A DNA stretch of 15,677 nucleotides from Vicinamibacteria bacterium (GTDB lineage: Bacteria; Acidobacteriota; Vicinamibacteria; Vicinamibacterales; UBA2999), in assembly GCA_025924295.1 (NCBI GenBank), contig JAICEG010000065.1:1-15677 (forward strand). Reading direction: 5' to 3'. A model generated the notes under the pieces. The model was not told where the DNA came from. It did no database searches and was given only the letters and a program-made list of their open reading frames with translations. Position 1 is the first letter of the stretch. Each line of letters begins with the position of its first letter. Positions 7,393 to 12,196 of the stretch are shown one piece after another. A program made the translations under genes and the position numbers.

Positions 7393-8322
7393 TCAGGCGG
7401 CGGGCTCGGCCGCTTCTTCAACCTCTTTGACCGGGCGCCGGCGCAGCACGCGGTTCCACCACATCACGACGCCGGTGACGAACATGATTGCCGGGACGAG
7501 ACCGATGACGGCCCACGTCGCCTTCAGCCACGGCATGTCACGCCAACGCCCGAAGTGCAGGCGGGTCAGCCACGACAAGACGATGTCACCCGGGCGTTCG
7601 CCGAGAAAAGCATCCGGATCGGAGATCGCGTCCACGAAATTCGAGAACGGCTCTGGAACGCCGAGATAGAAGCCTGACACTCCCCACATCAGCATGAACA
7701 GAAACAGCCAGAAGCCGAGCACGTTGTGGAGATCCCAGTTGAAACGCTTCCACCCCACGCCGCGCTTCATCGTCAGGCTGCGCTTCCATCTGCTGACACC
7801 TGGCCACCAGACGACGATGCCGGTGAGAAAGAGAACCGTGGCCACGGCGCTCAGCACCCCGTTCCAGAAACGTCCTTCGCGATCGAAGAGCAGGTCGTCA
7901 TGGAGGCGCGCGAGCCAGAGCACGAAGTGCTCACCCCTGGTCACCGAGTCGCCGAGTTCCTCTCCCGTGTACGGGTTGAAGAGCCGCTCCTTCTTCTCGC
8001 CATCGCGCTCGAGCCAGACCTCCAGTGTCGGGTTGCGACGGGAAATCCTGTCGCCGAGACGGGTAATCGTGTAGCCCGGATAGGCGCGCTCGGCAATGGC
8101 GCGCAGTTCGTCAGGAGTGAGGATCTGGCGGTCCCGTTCATAGGCGGGTCGCGGCGTCGCGAAATAGCGATCCATTTCGTTGCGATACACCAGCGCGCTG
8201 CCCGTGACGCTGAGCATGACGAGGTACAGGCCGATGGCCAGGCCAATCCACAGATGAATCTGAAAGGAGGCTCGCCGCAACCACATGCGCTGCGGTTGCC
8301 GCAGCCACCCCTGCCCAAACAT
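7393..8322 (-). CDS. PepSY-associated transmembrane protein (PiuB-like)
   Basis: The protein has four hydrophobic helices (about 24-46, 155-174, 200-222 and 268-290) around a large extracytoplasmic loop. In the loop, LTPDELRAIAERAYPGYTITRL and RLFNPYTGEEL form a PepSY-like unit. Histidines H24, H142, H200 and H257 (in a count that includes one upstream codon) lie at or near membrane edges, as in iron-regulated PepSY_TM proteins thought to handle haem or ferric reduction. The ATG at 8322 is preceded by an in-frame GTG at 8325, with GAGGA about 8-12 nt upstream of the GTG. It is the first gene of a four-gene minus-strand run and starts facing the lytic transglycosylase gene. Function in iron or redox metabolism at the inner membrane is inferred from the family. 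Confidence 0.87.
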   Translation of the reverse strand: MFGQGWLRQPQRMWLRRASFQIHLWIGLAIGLYLVMLSVTGSALVYRNEMDRYFATPRPAYERDRQILTPDELRAIAERAYPGYTITRLGDRISRRNPTLEVWLERDGEKKERLFNPYTGEELGDSVTRGEHFVLWLARLHDDLLFDREGRFWNGVLSAVATVLFLTGIVVWWPGVSRWKRSLTMKRGVGWKRFNWDLHNVLGFWLFLFMLMWGVSGFYLGVPEPFSNFVDAISDPDAFLGERPGDIVLSWLTRLHFGRWRDMPWLKATWAVIGLVPAIMFVTGVVMWWNRVLRRRPVKEVEEAAEPAA

Positions 8323-8555
8323 CACGTCGTCCTCGCTCCGGCGCCCGGTACAGCACCGAACTGGCGAAAGGGGTCAGACCCGTTGAGTGACTCGCTATCA
8401 AGGGGTCTGACCCCTTTCGCCCCGTGAGTTGTACACCACATTTCCGGGTTTTGCCCTGTCGCGCACCCTTCCCCGCCGGCCTCGGCCGCTCGAGCATCAA
8501 GAGACTCACCGGTCGGACCGATAAGACCTGAAACCCCCACGAACTGCGACCCGGT
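8323..8555. other. Divergent intergenic region
   Basis: This 233-nt region separates the starts of the PepSY gene (minus) and the lytic transglycosylase gene (plus) and must hold promoters for both. Apart from the 19-bp inverted repeat I see no convincing -35/-10 pair. The plus-strand gene lacks a clear Shine-Dalgarno before its ATG at 8556 (GCGACCCGGT precedes it). Confidence 0.4.
8363..8421. repeat. Perfect 19-bp inverted repeat (REP-like hairpin)
   Basis: GGCGAAAGGGGTCAGACCC at 8363-8381 is exactly reverse-complemented at 8403-8421, leaving a 21-nt loop. Each arm contains the shorter palindrome-like core GGGTCAGACCC. It lies between two divergently transcribed genes, so it cannot be an ordinary terminator for either. 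The GGGGTCAGACCCC core is one I recall from dispersed REP-type elements mobilised by RAYT transposases, but no transposase is present in this window. The element is 5'-proximal to the PepSY gene (41 nt from its start) and could affect its leader RNA. Confidence 0.85.
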
Positions 8556-9260
8556 ATGCGATTTCGCGCATTTCTACTCGCGGCAGTAGCCGTCTCGACC
8601 TGGCCCTCGCAGGCCGATGCGCAGATCTATGCCTGGCGGGACGCCAACGGAACGCTGGTGCTGTCGGATCGCGCGATCGATGCGCCGACCGATGTCTACA
8701 GGGTCGCCGGGGCACCGTCCTACGTCACGACCCGTCCGGTCGAGGATCAGTCCGAACACGATCGGTTCGAGCCGCTGATTCAGGAGCACGCCACCCGCCG
8801 CTCGCTCAGGCCGGAGTTGGTGCGCGCCGTCATCCAGGTCGAATCAGGGTTCAATCCGCGCGCGCTTTCGCCCAAGGGCGCCATGGGGCTGATGCAACTC
8901 ATGCCGGCTACGGCGCGTAGCCTGGGCGTCAACAACCCATGGGATCCGGCGCAGAACATCCGCGGCGGGACCGACTACCTCCGTCTGCTCCTCGATGAGT
9001 ACGACGGCAACGAGGAACTGGCCCTCGCGGCGTACAACGCCGGATCGGGCGCCGTCGCGAAGTACGGCCGGCGCGTGCCTCCCTATCGGGAAACGCGCGA
9101 CTACGTCCGGAAGGTGGGCGCGGCCGCTGGTGAGCCTGCTCCCGGTCCCAAGCGCAAGCTCATCATCTACAAGACGATCGAACTAGTGGATGGTCGCGCC
9201 GTGCCGCGATATTCGTCCGAGAAGCCGTCCGCGGGCTCATTCCAGATCGTCAGCCGCTGA
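8556..9260 (+). CDS. Secreted lytic transglycosylase with N-terminal DUF4124 domain
   Basis: The protein has 234 aa. A signal peptide (MRFRAFLLAAVAVSTWPSQA, cleavage near ADA-Q) leads into a DUF4124-type motif, QIYAWRDANGTLVLSDR. A Slt-type domain follows: catalytic Glu96 in IQVESGFNP, GAMGLMQLMPATA (108-120), AYNAG (159-163) and a DYVRKV ending (182-187). These enzymes cut the glycan strand of peptidoglycan to 1,6-anhydro-muramyl products in the periplasm. The domain order is common for single-domain transglycosylases of diderms. It is transcribed away from the PepSY gene and is followed 31 nt later by the NTF2-like protein. No lipobox is present, so it is probably soluble. Confidence 0.93.
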   Translation: MRFRAFLLAAVAVSTWPSQADAQIYAWRDANGTLVLSDRAIDAPTDVYRVAGAPSYVTTRPVEDQSEHDRFEPLIQEHATRRSLRPELVRAVIQVESGFNPRALSPKGAMGLMQLMPATARSLGVNNPWDPAQNIRGGTDYLRLLLDEYDGNEELALAAYNAGSGAVAKYGRRVPPYRETRDYVRKVGAAAGEPAPGPKRKLIIYKTIELVDGRAVPRYSSEKPSAGSFQIVSR

Positions 9261-9291
9261 ACTTCACACGCAGCTGCTCTATAGTGCTTCT

Positions 9292-10179
9292 GTGACTGCG
9301 TTCCTCCGCGGTCGTGCGGCCTGGATTACTGCGGCCATGCTCGCCGCCACGAGCATCATCAGCGCACAAAGCCCCGAACCGCTGCCGCAGGCGCTCACCC
9401 AGATGATTGAGGCCGAACGCGCCTTCGCCGCGCGCGCGCTCGTCATCGGCTGGAAGCAGGCATTCCTCGAATACTTCGCGCCAGAGGCGATCGGTTTCGC
9501 TCAAGGCCAGGTCGGCCTCGCCCGTGATCAGATCGCGAAGAACCCCGATCCACCTCCAGACCTGCAACTGATCTGGGAGCCGCGATTCGGTGACGTCGCG
9601 GGGAGCGGTGATCTCGGCTTTCTCACCGGACCCGTCCGGAACGTCCGCAAGTCGCGCGACGGTGGCAAGCCGCGCTATTCGAACTACACGACTGTCTGGA
9701 AGCGGCAGCGCGATGGTTCCTTCAAGGTCGTGATGGACGTCGGTATCGACACGCCGGGTGCCGTGCCGTTTCCCCAGGGCTTTACGCGGGTACCGCAGAA
9801 AAACCGGTTCACCGGCGACTACGATGAAACGACTCCACCGCTGGGGACGGCTGATGGACTGTTGAACGCGGAACTGCGACGTGACCCGGTGCGTGCTTAT
9901 CGACCCAACCTGGCGACGTTTGCCCGCCTGCATCGCCAGAACGTGATGCCGGTCGTCGGTGAAAAATCGATCCTCCAGTGGCTCGGGTCGCAACCGGCCT
10001 TCATGGCCGCCGACACCAGGTTTACCGAGGCGGCACGATCGGGTGACCTGGGCTATTCGTGGGGCACTTATGCCAGGAAGGGGCGCGGCGCGACCGAGAG
10101 CGGTTTTTACGTGCGCATCTGGGTTCGTGAACGGGATGGCCAATGGAAGCTGGCCATGGACATCCTGCAACCGCAGTGA
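9292..10179 (+). CDS. Secreted tandem NTF2-like (DUF4440-type) protein
   Basis: I chose the GTG at 9292 (295 aa) because it directly begins a signal peptide: VTAFLRGRAAWITAAMLAA, then SIISAQ. The earlier in-frame ATG at 9190 falls inside the transglycosylase gene. Two DUF4440/SnoaL-like halves are visible. The first runs from MIEAERAFAARALVIGWKQAF to about VWKRQRDGSFKVVMDVG. The second runs from LRRDPVRAYRPNLATFARL to the C-terminal VRERDGQWKLAMDILQ. Both end in the same W/K...DG.WK..MD pattern, so the halves probably arose by duplication. The family is a small cone-shaped fold with no fixed function. No catalytic residue can be assigned. There is no clear ribosome binding site, and the gene may be translated from an mRNA shared with the transglycosylase. 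Confidence 0.8.
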   Translation: MTAFLRGRAAWITAAMLAATSIISAQSPEPLPQALTQMIEAERAFAARALVIGWKQAFLEYFAPEAIGFAQGQVGLARDQIAKNPDPPPDLQLIWEPRFGDVAGSGDLGFLTGPVRNVRKSRDGGKPRYSNYTTVWKRQRDGSFKVVMDVGIDTPGAVPFPQGFTRVPQKNRFTGDYDETTPPLGTADGLLNAELRRDPVRAYRPNLATFARLHRQNVMPVVGEKSILQWLGSQPAFMAADTRFTEAARSGDLGYSWGTYARKGRGATESGFYVRIWVRERDGQWKLAMDILQPQ

Positions 10180-10184
10180 CCCTG

Positions 10185-10202
10185 GTCCGACTGAAGCCGG
10201 AC
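10185..10202. repeat. Short GTCCG...CGGAC inverted repeat, candidate dispersed element
   Basis: GTCCGACTGAAGCCGGAC has 5-bp arms (GTCCG/CGGAC) around an imperfect centre, and GCTACG follows directly. I recall very similar segments scattered in acidobacterial intergenic DNA, where frame translations give VRLKPDAT on one strand and SGFSRT on the other; both strings appear here. Only one copy lies in this window, so its repeat status cannot be shown from the sequence alone. Confidence 0.45.
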
Positions 10203-10208
10203 GCTACG

Positions 10209-10217
10209 TGGTACAAT
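10209..10217 (+). promoter_or_regulatory. Extended -10 promoter for rpsT
   Basis: TGgTACAAT has the TGn extension and matches TATAAT at five of six positions. No good -35 box lies 16-18 nt upstream (GACTGA is the nearest), which fits an extended -10 promoter. The start site would be about 10224, giving a leader of about 45 nt before rpsT. The element abuts the GTCCG...CGGAC repeat. Confidence 0.55.
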
Positions 10218-10269
10218 CAACCCTTTGTAACTTCGAGAATATTCAGCCGATTGAGAGGACGCCCTAACC

Positions 10270-10539
10270 GTGGCCAAGCGCACCAAGTCCGCACTGAAAG
10301 CAAATCGACAGAACGTCCGTCGCCGGGAACACAACCGCACCTTGCGGTCCAAGCTGCGAACGGCACTCAAGGCGATCCGGGCATCGCTCGACGCCAAGGA
10401 CGTGTCGGCTGCGAAGGAAGCGCTCAGTCAGACAGTGTCGCTGGTGGACAAGATGGCCACCAAGGGCATCATTCATCGCAACACGGCTGGTCGCTACAAG
10501 TCGCGACTCTCAGCGCGACTGCAAAAAGCTAACGCCTGA
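10270..10539 (+). CDS. rpsT: 30S ribosomal protein bS20
   Basis: The 89-aa product starts at GTG (read as Met) and gives MAKRTKSALKANRQNVRRREHN. It continues through the three-helix, Lys/Arg-rich layout of S20 and has the conserved KGIIHRNTAGRYKSRL near the C-terminus. It binds 16S rRNA early in 30S assembly. A GAGAGGA sequence at 10253-10259 sits 10 nt upstream of the GTG, and an extended -10 promoter lies at 10209-10217. A non-ATG start is common for rpsT in several phyla and can limit translation. The gene ends with an 11-nt overlap into the end of convergent holA, a tight tail-to-tail arrangement with no room for a terminator between them. Confidence 0.98.
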   Translation: MAKRTKSALKANRQNVRRREHNRTLRSKLRTALKAIRASLDAKDVSAAKEALSQTVSLVDKMATKGIIHRNTAGRYKSRLSARLQKANA

Positions 10540-11470
10540 GCGGTCCCCTCTGCTCCTCGCACATCTCGACAACCAGTCGCTCGATCAGAATCCTGGCATC
10601 GCCGCCTGAGGACTTCAGGGCGATGTCCGTCCGGAAGACGGCTTCGACCGCCGGCTTGATGCGTTTGGACGGCAGCCGCAACGCCGCGATCCGAAGCTGC
10701 CCGAGGATGAAGAAGGGGACCATGCCCGAGTCGAGCGAGCGTCCCACTTCCCGCAGCGCCTCGCGCACGTCATTCCGCTGAATCGCATTGGCAATGCCGA
10801 AATCGGTGTGGGCCTCCGGCCCGGCCGGCACGGCCTCACGCACATCATCAGGCGTGATCGCGGGCTGCCCCATCGCGAAGAGGCTGACGCGTTCCAGCCC
10901 CGCGCGCAAGCGGACGACATCGAGGCCGGCCCGCGCGACGAGCGCTCGAGGCGTTGCCGGGTCGAGCGTGATGCCCTCGCGCGCCGCGCGGACCTTCACC
11001 CATCGCTCCGCGTCGGCTTCGTTCTCGATGAGGCCGCAGTTGACGACCTGCGCGACGTTCACCAGTTTCTTGACGATCCGCCGTCGCATGTCGAGCGCAC
11101 CACAGACAAACACGATGGTCGTGGTCTCGGCTGGTGATTGCAGGAACTCCTCGAGCCTCTGGAGCTCTTCGTCGGCGGCCTTGCTCTCGCGCTTCGGGAC
11201 GAACAGCTTCTCGGCCTCGTGCACGATGACCACGCGACGCGGCACCATCATCGGCAGCGTGTTCGCGGCGTCGATGAGCTCGTGCACCTTCATCTCGCCG
11301 CCGTACATCCGCTCGACGTTGAAGGCGCGCAGCCCCTCGTCGACCATGTCGGCCAACTCCGCCGCCACGGCGGACTTCTCGATCTCGTCGCCGCCAACGA
11401 GCGCGTAGAGCGGCGCGGTCTCACCGGATGAGATCTGTGTGCGAAGAACCGATGTGGCCAGAGGAGGCAC
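10529..11470 (-). CDS. holA: DNA polymerase III subunit delta
   Basis: The 313-aa length and layout fit the delta subunit, which opens the sliding clamp within the clamp-loader complex. YALVGGDEIEKSAVAAEL, FNVERMYGGEM, ELIDAANTLPMMVPRRVVIVHEAEKL and the C-terminal FFILGQLRIAALRL are typical. As expected for delta, the P-loop is degenerate and no ATPase motif is kept. The first codon is GTG at 11470 (VPPLATSVLRTQ), with no good ribosome binding site. It begins 13 nt after the stop of a candidate 27-codon ORF, so its translation may depend on coupling. It is the last gene of the leuS-lptE-holA run and overlaps the end of rpsT by 11 nt. Confidence 0.93.
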   Translation of the reverse strand: MPPLATSVLRTQISSGETAPLYALVGGDEIEKSAVAAELADMVDEGLRAFNVERMYGGEMKVHELIDAANTLPMMVPRRVVIVHEAEKLFVPKRESKAADEELQRLEEFLQSPAETTTIVFVCGALDMRRRIVKKLVNVAQVVNCGLIENEADAERWVKVRAAREGITLDPATPRALVARAGLDVVRLRAGLERVSLFAMGQPAITPDDVREAVPAGPEAHTDFGIANAIQRNDVREALREVGRSLDSGMVPFFILGQLRIAALRLPSKRIKPAVEAVFRTDIALKSSGGDARILIERLVVEMCEEQRGPLRR

Positions 11471-11483
11471 AGATCGCAGAGAT

Positions 11484-11567
11484 CTACTCAGACACTCGCT
11501 TGTGTTCGGTGGTGATGACCACGACCGACCCGACCGGAACAGGCGGTGTAGTCACATCGATCAACAT
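11484..11567 (-). CDS. Candidate small ORF (27 aa) between lptE and holA
   Basis: The ATG at 11567 is preceded by a perfect GGAGG (11573-11577) with 5-nt spacing, the best ribosome binding site in the leuS-holA operon. The peptide begins MLIDVTTPPVPVGSVVVI and ends TTEHKRVSE before a TAG. It starts 30 nt after the lptE stop and ends 13 nt before the holA GTG. A 12-nt inverted repeat has one arm just upstream of the Shine-Dalgarno and the other across the EHKR codons. It could be a real small protein, a leader ORF that delivers ribosomes to the weak holA start, or chance. No homologue is recognised. Confidence 0.5.
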   Translation of the reverse strand: MLIDVTTPPVPVGSVVVITTEHKRVSE

Positions 11568-11590
11568 TGAGGCCTCCAAACACAAGCGAG
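11495..11590. repeat. 12-bp inverted repeat bracketing the small ORF
   Basis: CTCGCTTGTGTT (11495-11506) is exactly complemented by AACACAAGCGAG (11579-11590), with 72 nt between the arms. In the minus-strand transcript the stem would enclose the Shine-Dalgarno, start and most of the 27-codon ORF, and could control access of ribosomes to holA. The long spacer makes a stable structure less certain than a tight hairpin. Confidence 0.55.
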
Positions 11591-11597
11591 CTCTCGG

Positions 11598-12125
11598 TTA
11601 AAAGGCTTCGAGAATCGCCGTCACGACGGAGCGAGCGACGTCGGTGGCAATGCGATCCACCGAGCTTCGTTCCTGGTCGACGAGCGTCGATCCCAGGGTC
11701 GTCGTGTCACCACCACGTGTCGAGAGCTCGTACTCGCCGCGGAAGGTCAGCGCATCGTTCGACCACAGCGCCTCGCTCGTCCGCGTATCGGTGAACGTGA
11801 CCCTCAACGTCCACGTGAAAAGGTAACGGGACGCCAGGGCCTGATCAGTCAGGCCGACAGGCTGGACGCTAATCGCCAACACCTCGCCCGAGAGGATGGC
11901 ATCGGCTCCCGGTTCATCGGGGATGACACGGTACTTGCCGCGACCGATGAACTCGGTGCGTACCTTGTCGGTCAGCACCTGCTCAACCTGCGAGAAGCTG
12001 CTGCGGTTCTCGAACTGCGGGATGCCGACAACCTGAATGTAGTCGGGCAGGAACGAGCCGCGCCCAGCCAGGGCGTAGCCACACCCCGACGCCATGCCTC
12101 CGAGCACGAGGACAACCGCGAACAT
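11598..12125 (-). CDS. lptE: LPS-assembly lipoprotein LptE
   Basis: LptE plugs the LptD barrel in the outer membrane and helps insert lipopolysaccharide. The protein begins with a short hydrophobic signal (MFAVVLVLGGMASGC) whose cysteine opens GCGYALAGRGSFLPDYIQVVGIP. This is the usual start of the LptE/LPS-assembly lipoprotein family, including the 'VGIPQFENRSSF' strand. VEQVLTDKVRTEFIGRGKYRVI, ADAILSGEV and ALWSNDALTFRGEY follow in family order. From the ATG at 12125 it has 175 aa; an in-frame GTG at 12143 (VFTRFSM) is an alternative, and neither has a strong ribosome binding site. It lies 71 nt downstream of leuS in the same direction; the LeuRS-LptE-HolA order is also known in proteobacteria, which supports the call. 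Confidence 0.87.
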   Translation of the reverse strand: MFAVVLVLGGMASGCGYALAGRGSFLPDYIQVVGIPQFENRSSFSQVEQVLTDKVRTEFIGRGKYRVIPDEPGADAILSGEVLAISVQPVGLTDQALASRYLFTWTLRVTFTDTRTSEALWSNDALTFRGEYELSTRGGDTTTLGSTLVDQERSSVDRIATDVARSVVTAILEAF

Positions 12126-12136
12126 TGAGAACCGTG

Positions 12137-12190
12137 TGAACACGTGTTGAACCTGGCGAACCTTGAACCCTGAACCCTTGAACCGTGAAC
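12137..12190. repeat. GAACC-rich short tandem array between leuS and lptE
   Basis: Seven TGAAC/CGAAC units start at 12137, 12148, 12157, 12164, 12171, 12179 and 12186, with spacing of 7-11 nt, mostly 7-8. On the minus strand they read as repeated GGTTCA. A perfect 10-bp palindrome AACACGTGTT (12139-12148) lies at one end. The array fills most of the 71-nt gap between the leuS stop and the lptE start. Confidence 0.6.
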
Positions 12191-12196
12191 TGTCAG

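Noticed and set aside
8363..8421. Intrinsic terminator
   Set aside because: The hairpin has no T-run and lies between divergent starts, so it follows no gene end.
9190..9291. Upstream start for the NTF2-like protein
   Set aside because: It would overlap the transglycosylase gene and bury the signal peptide; the GTG at 9292 fits better.
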